Assembly (NCBI RefSeq): GCF_003205835.1
Contig: NZ_CP029773.1
Coordinates: 2,946,501-3,010,500, forward strand
Length of the DNA: 64,000 nt
From: Stenotrophomonas maltophilia
GTDB lineage: Bacteria > Pseudomonadota > Gammaproteobacteria > Xanthomonadales > Xanthomonadaceae
Direction of reading: 5' to 3'
Both the position numbers and the translations under genes were made by a program. The notes beneath the pieces were generated by a model, which saw only the letters and a list, made by a program, of their open reading frames with translations, had not been told where the DNA came from and made no database searches. Below are positions 26,859 through 34,550 of the stretch, in pieces (position 1 is the stretch's first letter; every line of letters starts with the position of its first letter).

Positions 26859-27074
26859 TCAGCGGTAGTGGCGGGCGGCGCGCTGCATGACGATATCGTC
26901 ACGCATGCTTTCCAGGGCCATCAGGCGGACCTTGCCGACACCCTGCAGTTCCATGAACCGCTCCGTGTAGAACTCCGGCCCCAGCGCGGTGTCGGCGCGG
27001 GATTTGCTGAAGCCGTAGGGCACCACGCCCTTCTCGCCATCCTTGCTACCACCGACATAAAGAACGATTGCCAT
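26859..27074 (-). CDS. Small conserved-looking hypothetical protein
   Basis: 71 aa, soluble and mixed-charge, starting MAIVLYVGGSKDGEKGVVPYGFSKS and ending IVMQRAARHYR. An excellent ribosome site (GGAGGA, nine bases upstream) supports translation. No signal peptide, Cys or membrane helix. I do not recognise the family. It lies 207 bases upstream of tex on the same strand, too far to call an operon. Its promoter must lie in the A/T-richer stretch 27075-27250, before the structured repeats begin. Confidence 0.7.
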   Translation of the reverse strand: MAIVLYVGGSKDGEKGVVPYGFSKSRADTALGPEFYTERFMELQGVGKVRLMALESMRDDIVMQRAARHYR

Positions 27075-27276
27075 GTGATGTATTCCTCCAAATTGCTACT
27101 GCGTACTGCACTCGATGAGCGATGCTGCGAGCTCATCGAGGAAGAGCTTACCGCGTCGAACCTGACTGGAACGTCACGAAGGCTAATGACGATCGGTTGC
27201 ATGCAGATGACTGCGGGATCGCAGCAGAATGCTTACGGATCTTTAACTTCCGGCTAACGAATCCGCGGGGGATTCC

Positions 27277-27499
27277 CGCCAACGGCGCAGCCCCTCGTGG
27301 GTGGTTTGGTTGGTCGCGGAAAGCCGGTTTCCTGTGGGCTGGCCGGGAGGGTGGGTAGGCCGGGGACGCCGTGAACCCATCCATGGGGGCTTGGCCGCGG
27401 CATCCATGCCGCGGACACCCCGGCCTACCCACCCTCCCGACCGCTGACAGATTTCGGTGGCCTGCCACCCACGGAGAAGAAAAAAGAAGATCAAAAGCA
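27277..27499 (+). repeat. Structured repeat, left copy (22-bp stem plus 52-nt core)
   Basis: Order of parts: a 5' segment GCCAACGGCGCAGCCCCTCG (27277-27296); a 22-bp perfect stem arm (27344-27365); a 52-nt core (27366-27417) holding two smaller hairpins including CCGCGGCATCCATGCCGCGG; the second stem arm (27418-27439); then a flank with CTGACAGAT and CACCCACGGA, ending in an A/G-rich tract. An inverted copy lies at 27612-27842. No ORF fits. It is probably an RNA structure or a non-autonomous mobile hairpin element. Confidence 0.8.
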
Positions 27500-27524
27500 A
27501 TGGCAGCCTGGCTGGCCGCTTTTT

Positions 27525-27592
27525 GTAGAGCCGAGCCCATGCTCGGCTGCTTTCAGGCCAGTCCGCGAAGCCGAGCGCGGGCTCGGCTCTAC
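27525..27592. repeat. Facing SMAG palindrome pair inside the large inverted repeat
   Basis: GTAGAGCCGAGCCCATGCTC... (27525-27549) and its reverse-oriented relative ending CTCTAC (27569-27592) lie at the centre of symmetry of the two structured repeats. Confidence 0.8.
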
Positions 27593-27611
27593 ACGAGCAA
27601 GCGCAGCGCGC

Positions 27612-27842
27612 GACCCGCTTTTGCTGTTCTTTTTCTTTTCCGTGGGTGGTACAGGCCTCAGCCATCTGTCAGTGGGTGGTCGGGTTGGGTTCGCGGGGGT
27701 GTCCGCGGCATGGATGCCGCGGCCAAGCCCCCATGGACGGGTTTACGGCGTCCCCCGCGAACCCAACCCGACCGACCAGCGCGAGGGTTTTGCATTTGGC
27801 GACCGAGCATCACCGCCCACGAGGGGCTGCGCCGTTGGCTGG
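27612..27842 (-). repeat. Structured repeat, right copy (inverted)
   Basis: Inverse orientation of 27277-27499. The core (27700-27751) is also 52 nt and differs from the left core at only two bases. The 22-bp stem arms (27678-27699 and 27752-27773) are nearly unrelated in sequence to those of the left copy, yet also pair perfectly. The outer 5' segment and the A/G-rich 3' flank are conserved. Confidence 0.8.
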
Positions 27843-27845
27843 AAA

Positions 27846-28133
27846 CTACGGCCACCAGCCGTGCCCGAACCGGGCGAAATGATCGGCCGCGCGCTCGAAT
27901 GGATTGCGCGCACTCACCCCGCCGCACAGCAGGTACACCGGCAGGTACAGCGGCCCCAGCACCATGTACTGGTACACGTGTGCGCGTTCGTGGTCGTCCA
28001 GCCGGATCAGCGGCTCACACCCGCCGCTGGTGCGCAGGTGCGGCAGGAAACCCGGCATGGCCGTGTGCGCGATCACATTGCCAAGTGATCGCCCACGGTG
28101 GCCCCACGGCAGCGATGGGCGCTGCGCACACAC
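27846..28133 (-). pseudogene. 5'-truncated conserved hypothetical gene (HERAHVYQY protein)
   Basis: 95 codons from a GTG that follows directly on an in-frame TGA. The C-terminal ~60 residues look like real protein: IRLDDHERAHVYQYMVLGPLYLPVYLLCGGVSARNPFERAADHF, a His-rich helix followed by a hydrophobic hairpin and an NPFERAA end. In my recollection, proteins with this end (H-E-x-x-H-V-x-Q-Y) are longer and have N-terminal membrane helices; those are missing here. The first ~30 residues do not look like protein. It abuts the right structured repeat, so an insertion or deletion there may have removed its front. It could also be a short functional gene. Confidence 0.5.
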
Positions 28134-28351
28134 GGCTGCTCAACGCAGCGCGGCCGCCACGCATGCCGGCCCGCCCGCGGATTTCGACGGGATTGGGTGC
28201 GATCCACACCGGCCCGCAGCACATGCGCGGCGCGCAGCCAGCCGGCAGGGCTCTGGAACGGTCCTGCCGCCTCAGTTCGGCTCACGCCAGCCCAGGTCCG
28301 GTAGACCCAGTCGGCGGTAAGCGCCGAGCGCATCGGCGCACGACAACGCGT

Positions 28352-28459
28352 CCGTACCAGCGTGGGGTTCCAGCCGAAGCGGTGGGCGATGCCGCCCATC
28401 ACGCCGGCAATCATGCGGTCGTTCAATGAACGTGACAGCGTGCGCGGCGTGGTGTTCAT
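28352..28459 (-). pseudogene. PspC-domain gene remnant
   Basis: From the ATG at 28459 the first 36 codons read like a PspC domain start: SRSLNDRMIAGVMGGIAHRFGWNPTLVR. PspC proteins then continue with a membrane helix. Here the frame turns into Arg/Trp-rich non-membrane sequence (to 28073) that looks non-coding, so the gene is broken near 28352. In another frame, codons ending at 28272 read ADALGAYRRLGLPDLGWREPN and then stop, possibly a fragment of a different gene. With the neighbouring truncated gene this makes 27846-28459 a decayed patch. Confidence 0.55.
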
Positions 28460-28488
28460 GGCAGTCCTCAAAGGCTACGGGAAAAAGC

Positions 28489-28511
28489 AGTCGAGCATGG
28501 CTCGACTCTAC
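28489..28511 (-). repeat. SMAG-type palindrome
   Basis: AGTCGAGCATGGCTCGACT followed by CTAC (GTAG on the minus strand). A near copy sits at 28911-28934; the two bracket the DUF5329 gene. Confidence 0.75.
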
Positions 28512-28524
28512 ACCGCCCCCATGT

Positions 28525-28896
28525 CTACGGTGTGCGGTGGCGCAGGGCCTGCAGGCGTGCGCCGAACCAGGCGGCTGCGGTCTGTTCAGGCTGCCCCGGG
28601 CACTGGATGCGATAGGGCTTGCCGCTCATGCTGCTCTGGCTGGCGGCGCGCTCGATGAACTGCTCGGCGCTGTCCACCATGTCCTTCTTCAGCAGGTAGT
28701 CGTACTTGCGCTGCAGGTGCGCGCGCGCATCGCTGCCGTCGTACCAGCTGCCATTGCGCTGGAACCGGCATTGGGAGCCGTCCAGGCTGGAGATCAGCTG
28801 GGCGATCTCCCGCCGTGCATCCGCACTGGGTGCGGCCTGGGCAACAGGGGCAGCCAGCAGCAGCGTGGCAAGCAGCAACGAAATCCTTCGCGACAT
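28525..28896 (-). CDS. DUF5329 family exported protein
   Basis: 123 aa. Signal peptide (MSRRISLLLATLLLAAPVAQAA), then a DUF5329-type domain: SADARREIAQLISSLDGSQCRFQRNGSWYDGSDARAHLQRKYDYLLKKDMVDSAEQFIERAASQSS, then GKPYRIQCPGQ with the second Cys, likely bonded to the first. Small periplasmic proteins of this family have no known function. Three ATGs stand in a row (28902, 28899, 28896); GGAG is 1, 4 and 7 bases from them, so the third is the best start. The gene is bracketed by SMAG palindromes and is separate from phaC downstream. Confidence 0.85.
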   Translation of the reverse strand: MSRRISLLLATLLLAAPVAQAAPSADARREIAQLISSLDGSQCRFQRNGSWYDGSDARAHLQRKYDYLLKKDMVDSAEQFIERAASQSSMSGKPYRIQCPGQPEQTAAAWFGARLQALRHRTP

Positions 28897-28910
28897 CATC
28901 ATTCTCCATG

Positions 28911-28934
28911 CAGTCGAGCATGGCTCGACGCTAC
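28911..28934 (-). repeat. SMAG-type palindrome
   Basis: CAGTCGAGCATGGCTCGACG followed by CTAC, just downstream of phaC (stop at 28951) and overlapping the leader of the DUF5329 gene. Confidence 0.75.
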
Positions 28935-28950
28935 AAAAACGAAGCAGGCC

Positions 28951-30018
28951 TTACGCGTCGCGCGCCTTCAGCCAGCCATCGATCGTGGCCGGCACTTCGC
29001 GCTGCGCGCGGCCGGACACGTAGATGCCGATATGGCCGCCACGGAAACTGGACTCGGTGTAGTCCTCGGTGCCCAGGCGTCCACGCATCGCGCGCGAGGC
29101 ATCCGGCGGCACCAGATGGTCCTGCTCGGCATAGATGTTCAGCACCGGCAGGGTCACCTGCGACAGATCCACCGCTTCCTCGCCGATCCGCACCGTGCCG
29201 TTCATCAACCCGTTGCCCTGGTAGAACTGCTTGATGAAGTCGCGGAAGGCCTCGCCCGCCAGGTCCGGTGAATCGAAGATCCACTTCTCCATGCGCAGGA
29301 AATCTTCCAGCGCCGCCTTGTCATCGAGGATGTCGAGCAGGCCCACGTACTTCTGCACGTTCAGGCGGAACGGCTTGAGCATCAGGTAACTGGCATTCAT
29401 CAGGTCGGCCGGGATGTTGCCCAGCGTGTCCACCAGCAGGTCCACGTCCACCTGCTGCGCCCAGTGCGAGAGCATGTTGTCGGCGGTGTGGAAATCGACC
29501 GGGGTGACCATGGTGATCAGCTTGCCCAGCTTCTGTCGGCGCAGCGCGGCGTAGCACAGCGCGAACACGCCGCCCTGGCAGATGCCGAGCAGGTCGACCG
29601 GTCCACCACTGCGCACGCGCAGCGCATCGACCGCGCCATCGATGTAGCGCAGCAGATAGTCCTCCAGGGTCTGGAAGCGCTCCGAGCGATCCGGGTAACC
29701 CCAGTCCAGCACGTAGACGTCCTGCCCCAGCGCCAGCAGCTTCTGCACCAGTGAGCGATCGGCCTGCAGGTCGACCATGTACGGCCGGTTGACCAGCGCG
29801 TAGACGATCAGCAACGGCGTGCGGCGGGTCGGTGCCTGTTCGCCGACGAAGCGGTACAGCACCACCTTGCCGTCGCGCCAGACTTCCTCGCGGGCGGTGA
29901 CGCCATAGTCCACGTCTTCCACCTGCGGCAGCAGCTTCAGCCCTTCCATCAGCTTGCGCTGCATGGCCAGGGTTTCCTGCATCAGGTCATCGGCGTTGAA
30001 GCCCAGCGGTCCTTTCAT
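28951..30018 (-). CDS. phaC: Class III PHA synthase subunit PhaC
   Basis: 355 aa, the class III size (class I and II are about 560). Alpha/beta hydrolase fold with lipase-like box GICQGG containing nucleophile Cys147, plus Asp300 (YAEQDHLVPPD) and His329 (RGGHIGIYVSG); these match the Cys149/Asp302/His331 triad known in Allochromatium PhaC. With PhaE it polymerises (R)-3-hydroxyacyl-CoA into polyhydroxyalkanoate on cytoplasmic granules. It overlaps phaE by four bases (ATGA), so the subunits are translationally coupled. No phaA or phaB is nearby, so monomer supply must be encoded elsewhere. Confidence 0.95.
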   Translation of the reverse strand: MKGPLGFNADDLMQETLAMQRKLMEGLKLLPQVEDVDYGVTAREEVWRDGKVVLYRFVGEQAPTRRTPLLIVYALVNRPYMVDLQADRSLVQKLLALGQDVYVLDWGYPDRSERFQTLEDYLLRYIDGAVDALRVRSGGPVDLLGICQGGVFALCYAALRRQKLGKLITMVTPVDFHTADNMLSHWAQQVDVDLLVDTLGNIPADLMNASYLMLKPFRLNVQKYVGLLDILDDKAALEDFLRMEKWIFDSPDLAGEAFRDFIKQFYQGNGLMNGTVRIGEEAVDLSQVTLPVLNIYAEQDHLVPPDASRAMRGRLGTEDYTESSFRGGHIGIYVSGRAQREVPATIDGWLKARDA

Positions 30019-31076
30019 CGGTCACGCGTCCGCGTGGAAGTACGGGGCGCTGCCTTTGGTGCCGCCTTTTTCGCAGCCGCCTTCTTTGCCGGCGCGGCCT
30101 TCTTCGCGGCCTTGCGCGCGACCGGCTTCACCTTCGCCGGCGCCGGCTGTGCCACCGGATCGACCTCGCCCGCACCGGCCATGGCCACCACCTGTGCCTG
30201 CAGGCGACGCAGGCTGCGCTCCAGCTCGGCGATGCGGCGGTGCGCGGCGTCCATCTCGCTGCGGGTCGGCAGGCCGATCCGTTCACTCATCTGTTCCACC
30301 TCGCGCTGCAGGCCGGCGCGCAGCCGCATCTGTGCGTTGCCCAGCGCGGCGTACACCTGCTGGAACGGCTCGGACATGGCGACCTTGGCATAGGCCTCCT
30401 CGGCCACTTCGATCCACAGGTCGAACATCGCGCGGGCGCTGGTCAACTGGCTGCCCGGCTGCTCGTGCTCGGCCAGGCGCTGCTCGAACAGCGCGAAGGC
30501 CTCGTCCAGCGCCTGCTTGATCTGATCGACATAGGCGCGCGAATGCTGCTGGTATTCCTCCTGCGCCCGCAGCAGCGCCTGCCAGCGCGCCTGGTGCTCA
30601 CGACCGGGCCCGAACGCCGGGCTCTGCAGCCACGGGCCGGCCTGCAGCTGGAACTGCTGCAGCCAGGCGGCAAACTCCGGTACAGCGGCGCCAGCGTGGG
30701 TGCTGCCACGGGCCCCCTGCAGCATCCACTGCAGCATGCCATCGCCCTGCCCCTGCACCGCCTCGCGCCAGGCCTGGGCCACGTCGGCGCTGCTGGCGTC
30801 GCGGCCGGCGAAACGCGCGGCGACTTCCTGCATGGTGCCGTACCAGCTGCCCGCCTGTTCGCGGAAGCGGCGCACGGCATCTTCCGGCGCACCCTGCCCC
30901 TGTTCGGGCAGCAGCTGGCCCCACCAGTCGAACAGCCGTTGCCAGCTGCCAGGGTCATCGCCAGCCGGCGCACCGGGCGTGGTCGCATGGCGCAGGGCAT
31001 CGCCCCAGGCGCCGAAGTACTGCCGGGCCAGGGTTTCGAAATCGCTGCTGCCGGCGTCGTGGGCCGAGCTGGTCAT
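30015..31076 (-). CDS. phaE: Class III PHA synthase subunit PhaE
   Basis: 353 aa. N-terminal FETLARQYFGAWGDAL and repeated W/Q-rich helices, a central SRAYVDQIKQALDEAFALFEQRL, MFDLWIEVAEEAYAKVAMSEPFQQVYAALGNAQMRLR, then RIGLPTRSEMDAAHRRIAELERSLRRLQAQV, the PhaE signature before a coiled coil. The last ~50 residues are an Ala/Lys-rich tail (KKAAPAKKAAAKKAAPK), histone-H1-like. It may bind DNA or granule surface, an addition not needed for catalysis. GGAGG stands six bases before the ATG. PhaE activates PhaC. Gene order is phaE then phaC, with pssA 22 bases upstream of phaE. Confidence 0.93.
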   Translation of the reverse strand: MTSSAHDAGSSDFETLARQYFGAWGDALRHATTPGAPAGDDPGSWQRLFDWWGQLLPEQGQGAPEDAVRRFREQAGSWYGTMQEVAARFAGRDASSADVAQAWREAVQGQGDGMLQWMLQGARGSTHAGAAVPEFAAWLQQFQLQAGPWLQSPAFGPGREHQARWQALLRAQEEYQQHSRAYVDQIKQALDEAFALFEQRLAEHEQPGSQLTSARAMFDLWIEVAEEAYAKVAMSEPFQQVYAALGNAQMRLRAGLQREVEQMSERIGLPTRSEMDAAHRRIAELERSLRRLQAQVVAMAGAGEVDPVAQPAPAKVKPVARKAAKKAAPAKKAAAKKAAPKAAPRTSTRTRDR

Positions 31077-31098
31077 CGCAGGCCTCCGCAGGGCTGGC

Positions 31099-31713
31099 TC
31101 ATGGCTTGGGGATACGCAGGGTCTTGCTGATCATCAGCGACCCGGACAGGGCGAACAGCAGCACCATCGGATGCAGCTGCCACGGACCGATCTGCCACTG
31201 GCCGAACCAGATGTCCCGACCGATGGCGCCGGTGCCGGCAGCGATCGCCAGCACGATCACCAGCACCAGGCTGGTCGGAATCGGGGTGCCCTCGAAATAC
31301 GTGACCTTGCCCTCGTCGCCGGCCAGTGCCTCGGCGGTGACGTTGTAGCGCGCCAGGCGACTGACACCGCAGCAGACGAAGTAGCTCAGCACCAGCCAGT
31401 CCCAGCCGCCCTGCATGCCGCAGGCGTAGGCCAGCGCCGCCGGGGCCACGCCGAAGGAGATCACGTCTGACAGCGAATCCAGCTCGCGGCCCAGGGTGGA
31501 ACTGGACTTGCGCCAGCGCGCGATGCGCCCGTCGAGGGCGTCGAAGATGAAGGCCAGCGGGATCAGTGCCATGCCGAACAGCAGGTAGCCGCGCTCGCCG
31601 TCCTGCAGGAAGCGCATCGCGGCAAACACCGCACCGGTGCCGCAGAAAGCATTGGCCAGGGTGAACCAGTCGGCCAGCTGGAATTCGCGCAGCATCGAGA
31701 AGTGACGTTTCAT
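31099..31713 (-). CDS. pssA: CDP-diacylglycerol-serine O-phosphatidyltransferase
   Basis: 204 aa integral membrane enzyme of the CDP-alcohol phosphotransferase family. The signature DG-x2-AR-x8-G-x3-D-x3-D is complete in LDGRIARWRKSSSTLGRELD followed by SLSD. The start FQLADWFTLANAFCGTGAVFAAM is typical of the PssA (type II) subfamily. About six helices. It makes phosphatidylserine, the precursor of phosphatidylethanolamine. The 22-base gap to phaE suggests co-transcription of a phospholipid gene with the PHA synthase. Phosphatidylcholine or archaetidylserine synthases share the motif, but length and N-terminus fit PssA. Confidence 0.92.
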   Translation of the reverse strand: MKRHFSMLREFQLADWFTLANAFCGTGAVFAAMRFLQDGERGYLLFGMALIPLAFIFDALDGRIARWRKSSSTLGRELDSLSDVISFGVAPAALAYACGMQGGWDWLVLSYFVCCGVSRLARYNVTAEALAGDEGKVTYFEGTPIPTSLVLVIVLAIAAGTGAIGRDIWFGQWQIGPWQLHPMVLLFALSGSLMISKTLRIPKP

Positions 31714-32057
31714 GGGGTCTCACGGAGCATCAAGGCCCACAGGTTACCGCGAGCGCCGCCGCTGGCGACAGCGGCGGCAGGGTCCATCCTTCACCGCTCC
31801 CTCACCCGCCCTCACCAGCGGTGAATTTTTCGCCACCCATCTTGACAGCCTAGGGGGGTGGCGCCTGTCGCGGCTTATCCACAAAGTTGCCCACGCGTAA
31901 TCCACACCCCCTGTGGACAACCAGATCTCACCGACTGCGACGCTGGACATTTCCTCATCACCCCGCGGCGGGGTTTCCCTACTTCCCAAGCCACAACGTC
32001 AGCGCTATGGTCAGCGGCGGACCCGCCGCCGCCACGTCCGAAACCCTGCAACGGACG
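31714..32057. other. Intergenic region between divergent pssA and a methyltransferase gene
   Basis: 344 bases. It holds the DnaA-box cluster at 31875-31920 and otherwise no gene. The in-frame extension of the methyltransferase ORF upstream of 32007 is Pro/His-rich and not protein-like. Confidence 0.6.
31875..31920. promoter_or_regulatory. Cluster of three DnaA boxes
   Basis: TTATCCACA (31875-31883, perfect consensus, + strand), TAATCCACA (31898-31906, one mismatch, + strand) and TGTGGACAA (31912-31920, that is TTGTCCACA on the minus strand). Three boxes in 46 bases exceed chance in GC-rich DNA. No dnaA, dnaN or AT-rich unwinding element is next to it, so it is more likely a DnaA-binding regulatory or titration site than an origin. 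Confidence 0.6.
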
Positions 32058-32708
32058 ATGATGATGCTGGATGCTTCCACCCTGGCCGCGCAGCTGCGGC
32101 AGCCCCATGGCGAGGCCGCGCTGGCGGTGGCCGACTCGATGAACCGCAGCAATGGCGCGCTCAACCTGGCCGCGATCGGGCTGCTGGCCGTCGGCACTGG
32201 CGAACGGGTCCTGGAGATCGGCCCCGGCAATGCGGCGTTCGCGCCGCTGATGCTGCAGGCCACCGACAGCCACTATCTGGGTATTGAGCTGTCCACTGCC
32301 ATGGTCGAGGCCGGCAACCAGCGCCTGGCCAGCGCCGGGTTGGCCGAGCGTGCCGAGATGCGACACGGCGACGCCCATGCCCTGCCAGTCAGCGATGCCG
32401 CGATGGATGCGGCGCTGGCGGTCAATACCCTGTACTTCTGGCCGAACCTGGCCCCAGTGCTGGACGAGTTGGCGCGGGTGCTGCGCCGGGGCGGCCGCCT
32501 GTGCGTGGCCTTTGGCGATGCCAGCTTCATGCGCAGCCTGCCATTTGCTGCCGACTTCCAGCTGCATGAGCTGGACGCGGTGGAGCTGGCGCTGCGTGTG
32601 TCGGGCTTCCGCGTCTCGGCCTGGCGCAGCCACCGCGAAATCGCGAGCGGCAATGACGGCCAGACCCGCGAAAAGCACTTCCACCTGCTGCTGGCACAGC
32701 GGCGCTGA
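32058..32708 (+). CDS. Class I SAM-dependent methyltransferase
   Basis: 216 aa. Motif I VLEIGPGNAAFAPLML (E/DxGxGxG type), post-I LGIELSTAMVEAGNQRL, motif II region MDAALAVNTLYFWPNL, motif III LDELARVLRRGGRLCVAFGD. This is the UbiE/Methyltransf_11 pattern for small-molecule substrates; the acceptor is unknown. Candidate starts are 32058 (MMMLDASTLAAQLRQP, one of three ATGs in a row) and 32007 (MVSGGPAAATSE). I prefer 32058 because the alternative adds a low-complexity lead, but neither has a strong ribosome site. Downstream is a repeat-filled gap. Confidence 0.85.
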   Translation: MMMLDASTLAAQLRQPHGEAALAVADSMNRSNGALNLAAIGLLAVGTGERVLEIGPGNAAFAPLMLQATDSHYLGIELSTAMVEAGNQRLASAGLAERAEMRHGDAHALPVSDAAMDAALAVNTLYFWPNLAPVLDELARVLRRGGRLCVAFGDASFMRSLPFAADFQLHELDAVELALRVSGFRVSAWRSHREIASGNDGQTREKHFHLLLAQRR

Positions 32709-33130
32709 AATGGTAGAGCCGGCCGCTGGCCGGCTGCCCCGGCATTCCGGATTGCCGGCCAGCGGCCGGCACTACCCAGCCTGCATTCGCCGCCAGCGAG
32801 CAACACAGAACACCTGCATCACCAGTGGCCGGCCCACCGCAGCCGCCGCAACGACTGTGATCCGACCGCGTGGTAGAGCGGCGCGGCGCGGCTGCCCCGA
32901 CGTTGCGTTGGCGGCGCCACGGCCGGCCTCACGCCAGCCGCGCCCGCCGCGCAGCGGCAGCAACAAGAACACTGCGTCGCAGTGGTCCGGCCCGCCAGCC
33001 GCGAACGACTGTGACCGCCCGCGTGGTAGAGCGCGCGGTGCCGCTGCGGCATTCCGGATTGCCGGCCAGCGGCCGGCACTACCCAGCCTGCACCCGGGCC
33101 GCGCAGATCGGCGAAGCAGAGACACTGCAA
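32709..33130. repeat. SMAG-rich intergenic region
   Basis: 422 bases without a gene. It has facing GTAG palindromes at 32713-32775 (stem GCCGGCCGCTGGCCGGC) and again at 33026-33082, separated by a middle section with GTAGAGCGGCGCGGC-type half copies. The segment from ATTCCGGATTGCCGGCCAGC onward is duplicated, so the array grew by copying. Confidence 0.8.
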
Positions 33131-34432
33131 TCACCGCATGGCACATCCAGCCCACCCAACAGCCGGCAGCCCATGCCGCGCCTGCAACCACACCGCCAGC
33201 GGCAGCTCCAGCAGCAGTACCGCCGCCATGCCCAGCAACGCTGGCAACATCACCGTGCCACTGCCTCGCATCACTCCGACCAGCACCGTGCTGCCCCCCA
33301 TCGCCAGCACGCCCCATACCACCGTGCGCAACTGCGATGCGGCCAGTTCGCGCACCTCTGCGGCCGCCAGAATCAGCCCGGTCAGCCAGGGTGCCAGCGC
33401 CACAACCAGCACCACCACCACGCTCAGCACCGCCAGTCCAAGCAGCACGCCGGTGCGAGCGATGGCGGGCAGCCGTGCCGTGCGCCCCGCGCCCATTGCA
33501 TGCGCCGCGAGGATGGTGGCGGTAATGCCCAGTGACATCGCCGGCAGCTGCACCCAGCTCATCAACTGGTTGACCGCACCATAGGCGGCCGTGGCCGTGT
33601 AGCCGTAGCGGTTGATCCAGCCCAGCAACACGATCTCGGCAATGGCCAGACTGAGCATCTGCAACGAGGACGGCACGCCGATGCGCAGCATCGCGCGGAT
33701 GATCGCGCCATCGAAACGGATGGTGCGCAGCAGCTCATGCCCCGGCGCCAAGGGGTGCCCCATCCGCTGCCAGCGCCACATCAGCCAGACCAGGGCCAGC
33801 AACGAGGCGAATGCCGCCGAGACTGCCGCACTGGCCGCGCCCAGCTGCGGCAGGCCCGCCCAGCCCAGGATCAGCAGCGGCGTGCACAGCAGGCCGATCG
33901 CCGTGGCCAGCAGCAGCGCATGCAGTGGCGTCGTTGCATCCCCCACTGCGCGGCTCACGGCAGTGGCCAGCCACAACAGGAAGAACACCGGAGCCCCCAG
34001 CAGCAGGACGCGTGCATAGACAATGGACTCACTGAGGACCGGCGCCGGCGTACCCAGTGCCGCCAGCAGTTGTGGCGCGAAGCCGCCGCCCACGGCCATC
34101 ACCAGCACCGACAGCAGCAGGATCAGCGCCACCGCACTGCCAGCCACCGCGCGTGCCTGTTGCGGGCGGCCCGCGCCCCAGGCCTGGCCGATCAGCACCA
34201 TCGCGCCCGTGGCCAGGCCCATCACCAGTGCCAGCAGCAGGAAGAAGACCGGGAAGAACGCAGCGGCTGCAGCCACTGCCTGTGTGCCGAGCAGATGGCC
34301 GAGGTAAATGTTGTCCAGCGTGCCTGCGGCCAGCTGCAGCGCGTTGGTCAGCAGCATCGGCAACAGCAGGGTCAGGTAGGTGCGCCACAGTGGTGGTGCA
34401 ACCGGGGGCGTCGGATGTACAGGGGTGCTCAT
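33131..34432 (-). CDS. MATE-family multidrug efflux transporter, short C-terminus
   Basis: 433 aa. The MATE fold is clear, with two related halves. The first begins LTLLLPMLLTNALQLAAGTLDNIYLGHLLG with VMGLATGAMVLIGQAWGAG. The second has AMLRIGVPSSLQMLSLAIAEIVLLGWIN and LGITATILAAHAMGAG. It would expel drugs against Na+ or H+. The protein stops after LELPLAVWLQARHGLPAVGWAGCAMR, where MATE proteins usually have one more membrane helix of about 20-30 residues. The stop abuts the SMAG-rich gap, so the 3' end may have been lost to repeat turnover. The ATG at 34432 (MSTPVHP) is used; the frame runs further upstream. Confidence 0.85.
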   Translation of the reverse strand: MSTPVHPTPPVAPPLWRTYLTLLLPMLLTNALQLAAGTLDNIYLGHLLGTQAVAAAAAFFPVFFLLLALVMGLATGAMVLIGQAWGAGRPQQARAVAGSAVALILLLSVLVMAVGGGFAPQLLAALGTPAPVLSESIVYARVLLLGAPVFFLLWLATAVSRAVGDATTPLHALLLATAIGLLCTPLLILGWAGLPQLGAASAAVSAAFASLLALVWLMWRWQRMGHPLAPGHELLRTIRFDGAIIRAMLRIGVPSSLQMLSLAIAEIVLLGWINRYGYTATAAYGAVNQLMSWVQLPAMSLGITATILAAHAMGAGRTARLPAIARTGVLLGLAVLSVVVVLVVALAPWLTGLILAAAEVRELAASQLRTVVWGVLAMGGSTVLVGVMRGSGTVMLPALLGMAAVLLLELPLAVWLQARHGLPAVGWAGCAMR

Positions 34433-34550
34433 GGGAGTCTCTGGGCAAGGCGCCGCCCTGCCCGGCGTTTCCGCCAGCAAAGCAAGCACAGGGGAAGCGG
34501 GCCGTGGCCCGCGGTCAGGTGGCGCCGTCGCTCAGCAACGGCGCGATGGC

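Noticed and set aside
31875..31920. Chromosomal origin of replication
   Set aside because: Three DnaA boxes only, no AT-rich unwinding element, and none of dnaA, dnaN, recF, gyrB or rpmH adjacent.
32709..33130. CRISPR array in the GC-rich repeats
   Set aside because: Units are palindromes of SMAG type with irregular spacing and partial copies, not regular repeats with unique spacers.
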